From the NCBI GenBank assembly GCA_025359065.1, contig JANYHM010000067.1, positions 1-59,948 on the forward strand: DNA of 59,948 nt. Direction: 5' to 3'. How positions within the stretch are numbered: the stretch's first letter is position 1; every line of letters begins with the position of its first letter. The position numbers and the translations under genes were made by a program. The notes under the pieces are model-generated. The model searched no databases. It was not told where the DNA came from and worked only from the letters and a program-made list of their open reading frames with translations. This document shows, piece by piece, positions 1 through 8,753 of the stretch. Source of the stretch: Synechococcales cyanobacterium GL140_1_metabinner_5_sub. GTDB taxonomy: Bacteria; Cyanobacteriota; Cyanobacteriia; Cyanobacteriales; Chamaesiphonaceae.

Positions 1-79
1 ATTGCTGTTGTGTTAACATGACTTCAGATTTGTAAGTATCAATGATTTTCTGTCTCAGATCTACTGAATATGCTTTCAC
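1..79 (-). CDS. IS630 family transposase, N-terminal fragment
   Basis: A GTG start at 77-79 preceded by AGAGGAG gives a reading frame starting (M)KAYSVDLRQKIIDTY, the characteristic start of the IS630 helix-turn-helix domain that binds the terminal repeats. Only about 26 codons are present before the window edge, so the DDE catalytic domain cannot be seen. The second copy at 59868-59948 is identical where they overlap. Family assignment rests on this N-terminal motif and on the element ends. Confidence 0.8.
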   Translation of the reverse strand, partial: MKAYSVDLRQKIIDTYKSEVMLTQQQ

Positions 80-139
80 TAAGTTTCTCCTCTAGTAAAT
101 AAGCATATTATACTTCATCCGATCCTGATTTGCTATATC
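1..139 (-). mobile_element. IS630-type insertion sequence, left-end fragment
   Basis: This stretch is the exact reverse complement of 59808-59946 at the other end of the window. It holds the terminal region of an IS630/Tc1-like element: the outer end lies near 139 (reading TAGCAAATCAGGATC inward) and the start of a transposase reads out of the window. TA dinucleotides sit at the outer boundary, as expected for this superfamily, which duplicates TA on insertion. The element is cut by the window edge. It lies directly against a TPR gene fragment, so insertion probably truncated that gene. Confidence 0.85.
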
Positions 140-376
140 TACAGGCAACTCAATGATTATCAGGGCATTCTGAAATCTCTAGATGGTTTAGTGCGGATCT
201 ACCCAAATATTGGTGCTTATTGGTTTACCAGGGCTGAATCGAAGGCAAAGTTGCGAGATAAATCTGGGGCGATTGTTGATTACCGCAGGGCGATTCAAAT
301 ATATCAACAGCAGGGAGATACTGATCAGGTGGAACGACTATCGCAAGAAATCCGTAATCTTGGTGGTCGGCCATAG
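140..376 (+). pseudogene. TPR-repeat protein, C-terminal fragment cut by IS630
   Basis: An open frame runs from the IS boundary to a TAG at 376 with no start codon of its own near the boundary. Its residues (AYWFTRAESKAKLRDKSGAI, then DYRRAIQIYQQQGD) have the A-x3-Y/F and D-Y-x2-A-I spacing of tetratricopeptide repeats. It ends in a short tail after about 1.5 repeats. The upstream part is missing because the IS lies against it. An internal GTG at 191 could start a 61-residue peptide, but nothing suggests that it is used. TPR units normally act as protein-protein scaffolds, and the partner is unknown. Confidence 0.7.
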
Positions 377-599
377 TTAATCTTAACCCAGCTAGGATCG
401 CTGAGACGGCCATTAGATTTGCCTGTGTTGTTGGTTCCTCGATCTGCCCGACAAGCTGAGTGGCTTGGCGCAACATCTCGGCTGGATTTTCGCTTTGGCC
501 GAGTGCCGCGAAAGGTAAGAGTCCTGGATATTGTAGGAAAAAGATGCTGGTTTCTTCCACAGTCGTATAGACATTGAAAACAAAGAAAATTAGGACTTT
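377..599 (-). pseudogene. Remnant of Rpn/PD-(D/E)XK transposase-like nuclease
   Basis: On the minus strand a frame reads KVLIFFVFNVY, then GLLPFAALGQSENPAEMLRQ, then QANLMAVSAILAGLRL. This resembles the region after the catalytic domain in the Rpn (recombination-promoting nuclease) family common in cyanobacteria, where a GLLPFA...L segment is followed by a QxNLxAxxAILAGL helix. The catalytic N-terminal half is absent, and the C-terminal end runs into the TPR fragment on the other strand. It abuts and slightly overlaps the end of the glycosyltransferase gene. It is best read as a junction of two broken genes. The family assignment comes from pattern memory only. Confidence 0.55.
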
Positions 600-1318
600 G
601 CTCTAAAGTTTTGTGCATAGTTATTTAATGCTTTCCTTCTGAGGAAAAGGAATAGAGAAAAACGAATAAAAAGTGCATCAAGTACTAACTCTAAAGTAGA
701 TGATATAGGCTCAATAACAGATTTGTCTGCATGAGCATATGGTGTTTTCATGTGAAGAATTGAAAAGCTACTCTGTGATATTTTCATGCAAAGCTCAAGA
801 TCAAAAGCCAACCCACAATGACTGATTTTAGAGTTTAGTAATTTATCAAGTGTCTTCGCTTCAAATACTTTAAGGCCGTATTGAGTATCATATTTCTGAA
901 GGCTTGGAAATAATAAAGTTACATACGACCTAAATATGATTGTTCTAAGCTTTCTTGAGAAAGGTATTTTCTTTAGTCTTTTTGATTTATCAAGTATTCT
1001 ATGACCAAGAACTATATCAAACGTACTTGACTTCAATACAAGCTTAAGAATATCTTCACATGTTGCAGGTAAATCTGCGTCAATAAAAAGAATCGTTTCT
1101 CCCTTACAAGCCCTAAATCCTCTAATTAAATTGGAACCCTTACGCCCATCAGTAGAAATGAATATTACATTTGGTGGAAGACGATCTGGTTTAGATAGCA
1201 TACCAGATACAACAAACTCATGTTCGATAGAATTTTGATCTAAATAGTCATTGAGAAGGTGAATGGTCGAAAAAACACGATCATCTAAAAGTACGGGAAT
1301 TAACACAGAAAGTTTCAT
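590..1318 (-). CDS. Glycosyltransferase family 2 (dolichyl-P-sugar synthase-like)
   Basis: The protein has 242 residues. It opens with MKLSVLIPVLLDD, the usual start of a GT-A fold family 2 enzyme, and carries FIDADLPATCEDI near residue 78, where the DAD acts as the metal/nucleotide-sugar-binding DXD. GHRI and DTQYGLKVF segments further on resemble polyprenyl-phosphate glucosyl/mannosyltransferases. It probably transfers a sugar from a nucleotide donor to a lipid or polymer at the membrane; donor and acceptor cannot be told. It sits 5 bases downstream of a membrane protein gene on the same strand, so the two may be co-transcribed. The pair is visibly more AT-rich than the chromosome genes and lies between broken genes, which suggests horizontal acquisition. 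Confidence 0.75.
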   Translation of the reverse strand: MKLSVLIPVLLDDRVFSTIHLLNDYLDQNSIEHEFVVSGMLSKPDRLPPNVIFISTDGRKGSNLIRGFRACKGETILFIDADLPATCEDILKLVLKSSTFDIVLGHRILDKSKRLKKIPFSRKLRTIIFRSYVTLLFPSLQKYDTQYGLKVFEAKTLDKLLNSKISHCGLAFDLELCMKISQSSFSILHMKTPYAHADKSVIEPISSTLELVLDALFIRFSLFLFLRRKALNNYAQNFRAKS

Positions 1319-1323
1319 AATAT

Positions 1324-1815
1324 CTAAAATGGGCGTTTTTCTTGGGACAGCAGTCTCAAGACGGCTATAGAGATCCCAAGCATTGCTATTCCATTGAATA
1401 CATGGTCATTTGGTTTTTTGTTGGCAATCCAAAGAAATACAGTAATGATACACGCGATAAAAATTATTGGAGCCGTAACAAATTTGGTTTGATATTCTGG
1501 TCTTCGAGTGTTGATTGGTGCATATATCGATACAACTGTAAATAATGTCCCAAGAACTGAAACAACTGATGAAACTGGAGATGCATACTTGTCAAGATTA
1601 GGTGCTATCCAACCATCCTGAAATTCGGCAAGGACCCCAAATGAGAAAAGTGCAAAGCCATATAATCCAGTAGCAAGGCCAAAAATCCACGCGCCAGACA
1701 AAACCAACTCTACAACAGACCTAAAAACTGTGCACGTAAATTTTTCTAGCTTTGACATCTGTTTTCTTAACTTGCATGTATCTTTTGATTTGAGATTCAG
1801 AGATAATTCTAACAA
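1324..1815 (-). CDS. Hypothetical multi-pass membrane protein
   Basis: This 163-residue protein is not recognised. About four hydrophobic segments are visible: around residues 31-55, 80-100, 113-130 and 139-155, with a short charged N-terminus and a basic C-terminus (QEKRPF). There are no motifs of known families; in particular it does not show the GtrA pattern that might be expected beside a GT2 enzyme. It is 5 bases upstream of the glycosyltransferase gene in the same direction, so a joint role in membrane glycan or glycolipid synthesis is possible but is inference. A later Met at residue 19 (MSKLEKF) is an alternative start. Confidence 0.55.
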   Translation of the reverse strand: MLELSLNLKSKDTCKLRKQMSKLEKFTCTVFRSVVELVLSGAWIFGLATGLYGFALFSFGVLAEFQDGWIAPNLDKYASPVSSVVSVLGTLFTVVSIYAPINTRRPEYQTKFVTAPIIFIACIITVFLWIANKKPNDHVFNGIAMLGISIAVLRLLSQEKRPF

Positions 1816-2034
1816 CTGTTTATGATAACAGTTTCAGAATAACCTACTTCAATTAGGCATGTGTACTGGAGATTGTCTGCACATGCACTAAAAAATAGGG
1901 AGTTAACCCAAAGTGTTTTCAGTTCAAAGACACATGTGTAGAAGAGATGAACCATTTTCAGGTCATTTGGCCATAGTTCAATAATATTGCAGCTTTTACA
2001 CCGAAACAAGCCATGAAAGACCATTTTGTTCTTC

Positions 2035-2448
2035 TTAATCTCTCAGTAATGCTCGGAACCCTGCCTGCCGAAAATGGGTATCGGCAGTCAGTGCATCAGA
2101 TATTCCTCGATCCTGCATCACGATAAAAGATACACAGTCTACTAGACCCCATTCTTTGTCTTTTCATTGCTTAAACAAATTAAATGCTGATCTGTACAGG
2201 TTATCTGTTAATAAAACCACTTCAACATTAGGATCAGTTTCGAGGGATTCCAGAAGTTGAATTGCTACATCTCTATATCTTTGCCTAGAAAGTGCATTAC
2301 CTATTTCTAGCAAGATCGCTTGAGTTGTTACCAGACAAGTTTTATTCATCTCAATTTGATTAGCAAGCTGAATAGCTTGTCCATGATGTTGATCAGTGGT
2401 GGAAGATAACGCGATCGCAAACGAAGTGTCTAAGAAAGCTTCAGTCAT
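2035..2448 (-). pseudogene. vapC: VapC-type PIN-domain toxin, interrupted by one stop codon
   Basis: The frame starts MTEAFLDTSFAIA and overlaps the antitoxin stop, as in VapBC operons. It carries the first PIN acidic residues (Asp in LDTS, Glu in LLEIGNAL). At 2164-2166 it meets TGA, directly after FNLFKQ. The same frame then continues KDKEWGLVDCVSFIVMQDRG, ALTADTHF and GFRALLRD to a TAA at 2035. Family members usually have Arg or another residue here, and a CGA to TGA transition would explain the stop. The truncated product loses the last two metal-binding Asp residues (VDC and TAD), so the ribonuclease should be inactive. Full length would be 137 residues, normal for VapC. Confidence 0.8.
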
Positions 2449-2680
2449 TGTCAGCAAGAGTTTCCCCATACAAATATTGATCAATTTTTTCCGACCAATC
2501 AGGTTCACCCTGTAACTTTAAAGACCGAGCAGTTTCCAAAAATGTTTTAGGCGATCGAACTTCACTGGGTAAAACACTTTCAACAACAATCCTCACCCTC
2601 TTACCTGCCGCCAGGTTCAAAGGCACGTCCAATTGCAGAGCTGTCCCATCAAATACTGCATCGAGTTCTTGGAGCATCAT
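2441..2680 (-). CDS. VapB-type antitoxin (DUF104-like)
   Basis: The protein has 79 residues. The N-terminal half (AVFDGTALQLDVPLNLAAGK, then RVRIVVE) matches the short DUF104/AF2212-type antitoxin fold, in which xFDGxxLxPDxPLNLxxGxRVRI recurs. The C-terminal half (EPDWSEKIDQYLYGE) looks like the toxin-binding tail. It overlaps the start of the vapC pseudogene by 8 bases, so the two are translationally coupled. The antitoxin is intact while the toxin is broken, a common decay state because antitoxin loss is lethal while the toxin is active. The start could be either of two adjacent Met codons. Confidence 0.7.
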   Translation of the reverse strand: MMLQELDAVFDGTALQLDVPLNLAAGKRVRIVVESVLPSEVRSPKTFLETARSLKLQGEPDWSEKIDQYLYGETLADND

Positions 2681-2828
2681 CTTCTAGAAGCTATAGAATT
2701 TCCTCAGTATAGCCTGACCTTTAGGCAACCAGAGCAGCAACATAGAACCTTGATGATCGAACAAAAATCGACAGCCTTGGTATTCGGCAACTGCTGGTAC
2801 AATATCTGGGACTTAGCCGCAAACCACC

Positions 2829-2963
2829 ATGAGCATCAACCCCCGCGACATCGAACACATTTTTGAGCGTCTGCGATCAGGCGTAGTTCCAGGCCGTGGA
2901 TTAGAAGCCTTTGCCGTCGGCATCGAAATGCAGCGCGGCGAAGTCTCTGAATTAGTTTGCTAG
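2829..2963 (+). pseudogene. N-terminal remnant of BrxD-like (DUF2791) ATPase
   Basis: A 44-codon frame reads MSINPRDIEHIFERLRSGVV, then PGRGLEAFAVGIE, ending at TAG. This resembles the start of the DUF2791/BrxD-type ATP-binding proteins of BREX-like and related defence loci, in which (P/A)R-x-I-x-E-x-LRxGxVPxRGLExFAVG precedes the P-loop domain. Nothing after residue 44 matches: the P-loop ATPase is gone and the phosphoketolase-like gene starts 62 bases later. No other BREX genes are in the window. The bases between 2681 and 2828 contain no further recognisable gene. The assignment rests on a short stretch and should be treated as tentative. Confidence 0.5.
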
Positions 2964-3024
2964 AAGGTATGAGGCGACTCCCTCGCGGTAGAATGGCCGG
3001 AGTATTTATGCAAGGAAGCTCCTC

Positions 3025-5214
3025 ATGACCACCAGCGCACCAGACTTTTGCACAGGAATTCAGTATTTTGCCGAGCAGACCCCTGGGATTGAGCAATATG
3101 GACAGCAGCCCGCCATCGCCAACGGTCAAACCTCGATCGAACCCGGAAACCCCAATGCCACCTTTCAAACCCTGCTCTATGCTGATGCGCTGCGTTACCT
3201 TACCCTGCAAATTTGTGCCAGCAAAGCATCGGGGCACCCCGGCGGCTTTGCCAGCCAAGCCGAAGCCTATGCCGCGCTGGTGATGCTCGGTCACAAAAAC
3301 ATCATCACTGAAGTTGGCCACCATGCTCCCGGCTTTTACAGCGCCATGTTTCTAGATAAATCTCTAGAAAAAATGGGCATTACTACCGTGCAGCAGCTCC
3401 GCGATCGATTCCGGGAAAAACATGGGCTGATTGGTCACTTATCGGGCTTTATTCCAGGAATCTTGGCTCCGGCAGGCCCGTTGGGTCAAGGTCAACACTT
3501 TGCTATGTCTGCCGCGTTCTTACATCCTGGTAAATTATTTCCTTTTACCGTGGGCGATGGTGGCTTAGGTGAACCCTATATCATGAGTTCTATGCAGCAT
3601 TTTCATACTGCGTTCCCTAAAGTCACGAACTTCATGCCGGTCTTGGTTTGGAACGGCTACAGCCAAGAACACCACAGTATGGTTTCGACCAAAACCACCC
3701 CAGAAATGATTCGGTATTGGCAGGGGAATGGCTTTGAGGAGGTAATTCTTGTAGATGCCAAAGATTTTGATGACCAAAACCAGAGCGGTGCCTATGTAGA
3801 TAACACTATTTGCTCTTTAGAAAAGAGATTAGCATTTACAGCGGCAGTGATTGATGGAGTTGATCGGGCGGCTAAAGCAGCTTTAGGTGGCAAACTAACC
3901 GTCTTTATTATCAAACAGCTCAAAGGTGCCGGTGTACATGCCACTGGCTCAAAGTCCCACAACCTCTATGCTCACCACACGATCGATAATGCTGATATTA
4001 TCAAAGGTCTCCAAAATCGTTCTCTACATCCCGATGCCTGGGCTTTAGTGCGCACTAACTGCGAACGAGCAGGCGGTGGATCATCATCTCAAGTGGCAGT
4101 GACCGAATCGGTATTGCCAATGGTTGATCTAGGCACCTTGCCCCTCCAAGAATTCCCAATCGGTGGCGATTCACAGGTAGCTACTACTGCCATGGGTAAA
4201 CTGGTTGGCTATGTAGGTCAAAAAGATCCGAAATTTTTAGTAACCAATGCTGATGGCAACGAAGCCTCTGGGATTGCCAACATCAACCAAGCTCTTAAAA
4301 TTGTTCACCCCACCACTGATGATTTATACAACCAGGCTCCCAATGGTCAGGTTTATGAACCCCTGAGTGAAGATGCCTGTGCAGGCATGGCGGCTGGTTT
4401 GGCGTTGATGGGTTCACGTTCTCTGTGGTGCTCTTACGAATCTTTTGCTATCAACGGTCTACCAATCTGGCAAACCGTCACTCAAGGCATGGCCGAACTC
4501 CGTCGTCCCACCCCTTCAACCATTACTCTCTATACCGCTGGTGCTCTAGAGCAAGGTCGCAATGGCTGGACACACCAGCGCCCCGAAGTCGAAGCATACT
4601 TTGCCTCGATGATGCGCAATGGCAACGTCTTCCCGGTGTTTCCGCCCGATGCCAATAGTATCCAGGCTTGCTACGACTGGGCTTTGACTACTCAAAATAA
4701 AGGCATTGTAATCACCGCCAGTAAGTCACCGCTACCAATTCGGACTACCTTGGCACAAACTAAGCAGGGTCTGATTGATGGCTCGATCGAACTCCAAGTC
4801 ACACCGGGCAAAAAGACGGTAGTTTTGGCCGTAATTGGCGATATGACTTTGGCTCCCGCCTATGCTGCCGCTGCAATGTTGGCAGAACAAGGCATTGGCA
4901 GCAAAATTATCTCGGTAATCAACCCCCGTCGTCTCTATCGTCCTACCGATGTTGCTTGGGATACTTGCAGCGAGCCAGATGATGGTTTCTTGAGTGATGC
5001 TGATTTCCAAAAAACCTTTGGTGGTGATGTGTTGATTGGGATTACCGGTGGCGCTCCAGCAATGCTAGAGCCAATTATGCTGCGATCAACTGCTCCTCGG
5101 GACACTTTCGCTTGGAAGCGCGGTGAAACCACTGCAACGGCTGGAGAGTTGATGGAGTTTAATGGCATTACTGCCGCTAAGGTGGTCGATCGGGCAAAAG
5201 TATTACTTGGTTGA
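3025..5214 (+). CDS. Phosphoketolase/transketolase-like ThDP enzyme
   Basis: The protein has 729 residues. It belongs to the xylulose-5-P/fructose-6-P phosphoketolase family, which cleaves ketose phosphates with inorganic phosphate to acetyl phosphate and an aldose phosphate. Visible marks are an N-terminal SGHPGG at about residues 69-74, HLSGFIPGILAPAGPLGQGQ at 138-157, and the thiamine-diphosphate motif GDGGLGEPYIM at 177-187. It is shorter than classical Xfp (about 790-820 residues) and resembles the second, divergent cyanobacterial copy (sll0529-type in Synechocystis, from memory). Its substrate is less certain than for the main Xfp. The ATG is preceded by AAGGAAGCTCCTC; an upstream in-frame start is not obvious. 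It is probably monocistronic and followed by a weak hairpin. Confidence 0.8.
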   Translation: MTTSAPDFCTGIQYFAEQTPGIEQYGQQPAIANGQTSIEPGNPNATFQTLLYADALRYLTLQICASKASGHPGGFASQAEAYAALVMLGHKNIITEVGHHAPGFYSAMFLDKSLEKMGITTVQQLRDRFREKHGLIGHLSGFIPGILAPAGPLGQGQHFAMSAAFLHPGKLFPFTVGDGGLGEPYIMSSMQHFHTAFPKVTNFMPVLVWNGYSQEHHSMVSTKTTPEMIRYWQGNGFEEVILVDAKDFDDQNQSGAYVDNTICSLEKRLAFTAAVIDGVDRAAKAALGGKLTVFIIKQLKGAGVHATGSKSHNLYAHHTIDNADIIKGLQNRSLHPDAWALVRTNCERAGGGSSSQVAVTESVLPMVDLGTLPLQEFPIGGDSQVATTAMGKLVGYVGQKDPKFLVTNADGNEASGIANINQALKIVHPTTDDLYNQAPNGQVYEPLSEDACAGMAAGLALMGSRSLWCSYESFAINGLPIWQTVTQGMAELRRPTPSTITLYTAGALEQGRNGWTHQRPEVEAYFASMMRNGNVFPVFPPDANSIQACYDWALTTQNKGIVITASKSPLPIRTTLAQTKQGLIDGSIELQVTPGKKTVVLAVIGDMTLAPAYAAAAMLAEQGIGSKIISVINPRRLYRPTDVAWDTCSEPDDGFLSDADFQKTFGGDVLIGITGGAPAMLEPIMLRSTAPRDTFAWKRGETTATAGELMEFNGITAAKVVDRAKVLLG

Positions 5215-5233
5215 TCAACGGACTCTGTAATGT

Positions 5234-5257
5234 TGGGAGCCAAATCCCAGCGGTTTT
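5234..5257 (+). terminator. Weak terminator hairpin after phosphoketolase-like gene
   Basis: TGGGA and TCCCA form a 5-bp stem around a 6-base loop, followed by GCGGTTTTT. The stem is short, so termination may be partial. Confidence 0.4.
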
Positions 5258-5354
5258 TGTGCTAGTCAATACCGAAATCAACTCATCCGACGGATATCCA
5301 ATCCAGCCAAATTCCTGTAAGGTATTAGCATGTCTGAATGTTAACTTTTATTAA

Positions 5355-6644
<1,290 letters not shown>

Positions 6645-6665
6645 TTTTTAGGTTTATATTTAATT

Positions 6666-6702
6666 AACAAGGAGTGCTCTTGAGTACTCCTTGTTCTTTT
6701 TT
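6666..6702 (+). terminator. Rho-independent terminator of ahcY
   Basis: AACAAGGAGT (6666-6675) pairs perfectly with ACTCCTTGTT (6686-6695) around a 10-base loop, followed by CTTTTTT. Confidence 0.8.
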
Positions 6703-6761
6703 GTTAGACTAAGAGAAATCTATCAATCTGTTGCAAAATTTCGATGGTATCTTAGATTAAA

Positions 6762-7070
6762 ATGGATTTTAATGCTTTTGATAATGGTGTAAACATGCAG
6801 CGTTTTTCTGTTACTGAAATTCAAAATACTGATAGTCAAGCTTTGCATCAAGTGGAAATTGAACCTGCCATCCTCTTGGCCGAGTCGGGTTCTAGCTATG
6901 TAATTATGTCAATTGCCAATTATCAACAGTTAATCGATCGACTAGAACGTTTAGAAGATCTGGCGATCGGTCAGCAAGCCCAAGCTGCGCTCTCAATCTC
7001 CCGGATGGTAGGCACCGAAATATTTACAGCCGAACTCCAGCGGTTAGCAGCAATGGATGGCAACGGTTGA
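6762..7070 (+). CDS. Phd/YefM-type antitoxin
   Basis: The frame has 102 codons; the more likely start is the ATG at 6795 (MQRFSVTEIQ), which gives 91 residues. The SGSSYVIMSIANYQQLIDRL segment is the classic Phd/YefM dimerisation strand-helix, in which a residue set akin to Y-x-V-(I/L)-x-S-x-x-x-Y is followed by a leucine-rich helix. It would bind its own operator and neutralise the downstream RelE/ParE-like toxin. The genes overlap by 14 bases or are nearly contiguous, depending on the toxin start. This is a normal toxin-antitoxin layout with no sign of decay. Confidence 0.7.
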   Translation: MDFNAFDNGVNMQRFSVTEIQNTDSQALHQVEIEPAILLAESGSSYVIMSIANYQQLIDRLERLEDLAIGQQAQAALSISRMVGTEIFTAELQRLAAMDGNG

Positions 7071-7356
7071 GGTTATGGCAAAGCTTGATGGCCTTGAAGC
7101 TGTTCTCGATTTTCTCAAAGGATTACAGCCTAAGATAGTCGCTCAAATTGCAAAGAAAGTGATGTCGTTGAGTGTCGATCCTTTTCCCGCAGATTATAAG
7201 GAACTGACTGGTTATACCGGATACTACCGTGTGGATTCTGGAGAATATCGGATTATCTATTGTTTCGATCCAGATCTCGATTTAGTTGAAGTGATTTCGG
7301 TTGGCAAGCGCAATGATGATGAGGTGTACAAACAACTTAAGCGTTTATTAGGGTAG
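7057..7356 (+). CDS. RelE/ParE superfamily toxin
   Basis: The frame has 99 codons; a second ATG at 7075 (MAKLDG) just after the antitoxin stop is an alternative start. The C-terminal half has the RelE signature: YKELTGYTGYYRVDSGEYRI, then IYCFDPDLDLVEVISVGKRN. That is, G-x-YRVRxGxYRI(I)Y-type strands followed by V-x-V-x-x-(V/I)-(G/x)-KR-x-D. RelE-like toxins cut mRNA on the ribosome, whereas ParE-like ones poison gyrase; the conserved YR and KR positions favour the RelE type but do not prove it. It is paired with the upstream Phd/YefM antitoxin. Confidence 0.75.
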   Translation: MATVEVMAKLDGLEAVLDFLKGLQPKIVAQIAKKVMSLSVDPFPADYKELTGYTGYYRVDSGEYRIIYCFDPDLDLVEVISVGKRNDDEVYKQLKRLLG

Positions 7357-7439
7357 CAAGTTCATCCCAGCAAGTTCGCCAGAAACACGGTACTCAGAAA
7401 GGTTTTTTCCAGGACATCCTAAGTCTGACAAAATATCTA

Positions 7440-7468
7440 TTTATCAGAGACTGGCAGGCTCTGATAAA
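7440..7468. terminator. Stem-loop after toxin-antitoxin pair
   Basis: TTTATCAGAG (7440-7449) pairs with CTCTGATAAA (7459-7468) around a 9-base loop. No long T run follows on the plus strand, so it may be a weak terminator or an mRNA-end stabiliser between convergent units. I see nothing else in 7357-7554. Confidence 0.4.
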
Positions 7469-7554
7469 CTTTATGCTCTACGGTTCTGCATCTACTCAGG
7501 TCGCAAACTCCTCTTGATTTTTTGAATTTAGAATTGCTGTTGATAGAGAGAATA

Positions 7555-8277
7555 TTAAGAGTAAGGGAATTGTTGGACTACAATTTTATAGCTGTGGAAT
7601 GGAATACTGGTGCGTCGCTTGATATCGATAACCGATCGATACTCACCATTACTCTCCCGTTCAGCCACAATTTTTTTGGCAACACTACCACTGAGTCCAG
7701 CCATTACTAACTCATCGATCGACATGACATTTAAGCGCTGCCAAGAACACTCCATTTCCTTGTTGGTGTTATAGGTGAAAATCACCTTGCCAGCTAGCTT
7801 TCCAACATAAGATTCTGGCAAACCAGCGATTTCTGATAACTCTTCAACATGAGTAAAAATGTAGCCTTCATTCTTCAGAGACTCAACATCATTGGCGTAG
7901 ACGATCGGTAGCCCTAAAACTCTTACCAATTCGTCTTTAGAACAATTATTAATATCTAACTTAGCGTTAGATATGGGCATTGCCTGATACTGGGCAAGAT
8001 TATGAAAACCGGGCAATTCTGGGTTGTCTGATGTCTTCCGCAAAAAGGCTTCTTTAATATGAAACGAAATGTAGATCTGCGCTAACCAAGCGATGTAGAA
8101 CATGCTGCTGGAAGCAGAAAGTAAAGAAACGGTAAAAACACCGGCTCCTAAGTACATCCATTTAGAAGTTTTAGCTTTACTGCCAGCGTAGATGATTGCC
8201 ATACTGCCAAACAGTGGTACAAAGGAAAGCCATACCCAGTTGGGTGTTGACCTGTTTTTGGGAGTTGGCTCTAACAT
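7555..8277 (-). CDS. Membrane-anchored helix-hairpin-helix protein
   Basis: The protein has 240 residues. Residues 1-75 contain about three hydrophobic segments (VWLSFVPLFGSMAIIYAGSK, then WMYLGAGVFTVSLL, then MFYIAWLAQIYISF). After a linker come two helix-hairpin-helix-like units: LDINNCSKDELVRVLGLPIV with FTHVEELSEIAGL, and LNVMSIDELVMAGLSGSVAK with YRSVIDIKRRTSI. They resemble ComEA-type DNA-binding or protein-docking modules. The order (membrane part first, HHH at the C-terminus) would place the HHH units in the cytoplasm or periplasm next to the membrane. The exact function is not known. It sits upstream of a TM2/SHOCT protein on the same strand, which carries a similar N-terminal membrane part. 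Confidence 0.6.
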   Translation of the reverse strand: MLEPTPKNRSTPNWVWLSFVPLFGSMAIIYAGSKAKTSKWMYLGAGVFTVSLLSASSSMFYIAWLAQIYISFHIKEAFLRKTSDNPELPGFHNLAQYQAMPISNAKLDINNCSKDELVRVLGLPIVYANDVESLKNEGYIFTHVEELSEIAGLPESYVGKLAGKVIFTYNTNKEMECSWQRLNVMSIDELVMAGLSGSVAKKIVAERESNGEYRSVIDIKRRTSIPFHSYKIVVQQFPYS

Positions 8278-8341
8278 GGTGATGTAAACGAAATTTTAGC
8301 TGTGTTCAAGTTGTCGATAGGTGATGAATCTAAAAAATGAT

Positions 8342-8710
8342 TTAAATTGAATCTAACAGCTTCCGACGCTTATCTTCGTATTCTTCGGCAGTAATAACGC
8401 CATTGTCATAAAGATTTTTCAGTTCACCCAAAGTCGCAGCTTTATCGCGAGAAGACTCTTGAGAATGAGAAATAATATTGTTGGTGTAACCTGGAGAAAT
8501 TGATGCTCCACCGTTATATTTAGCATCAAAAACTTGGTCTGAGGTTAGCAATAAGCCAATAAACTCAAAGAAAGCAATCAGTCCAGGAATCAGTGTCCAA
8601 CAAAATAACAGATAAATTACACCTGCTACACCTTCACCTAAGTAAAACTTGTGGATACCAAAGCCACCTAAGAAAAAAGCTAATAAGGCTGCAACGATTT
8701 TACTTCTCAT
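8342..8710 (-). CDS. TM2 domain protein with C-terminal SHOCT motif
   Basis: The protein has 122 residues. The N-terminus (KIVAALLAFFLGGFGIHKFY) continuing into LGEGVAGVIYLLF is a TM2 domain: two membrane helices joined by a short turn with the G-x-H-x-FYLG signature. The C-terminus (LGELKNLYDNGVITAEEYED, then KRRKLL) is a SHOCT motif, a short helical pair often found at protein ends and thought to mediate oligomerisation. No catalytic residues are present. Its role is unknown; TM2 proteins are widespread small membrane proteins. It lies 63 bases upstream of the HHH membrane gene and may be in the same transcript. Confidence 0.75.
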   Translation of the reverse strand: MRSKIVAALLAFFLGGFGIHKFYLGEGVAGVIYLLFCWTLIPGLIAFFEFIGLLLTSDQVFDAKYNGGASISPGYTNNIISHSQESSRDKAATLGELKNLYDNGVITAEEYEDKRRKLLDSI

Positions 8711-8753
8711 GGTTGTTTAGAACGAATAGTTAGTCTGCAAATTATGTCAAATT

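Noticed and set aside
1809-2024. A 71-codon minus-strand frame with a Cys pair
   Set aside because: It overlaps the start of the membrane protein gene, has no recognisable domain and no clear ribosome site; it looks like chance.
7360-7554. A 62-codon plus-strand frame at 7522-7710
   Set aside because: It runs into the 3' end of the HHH membrane gene on the other strand and has no recognisable content.
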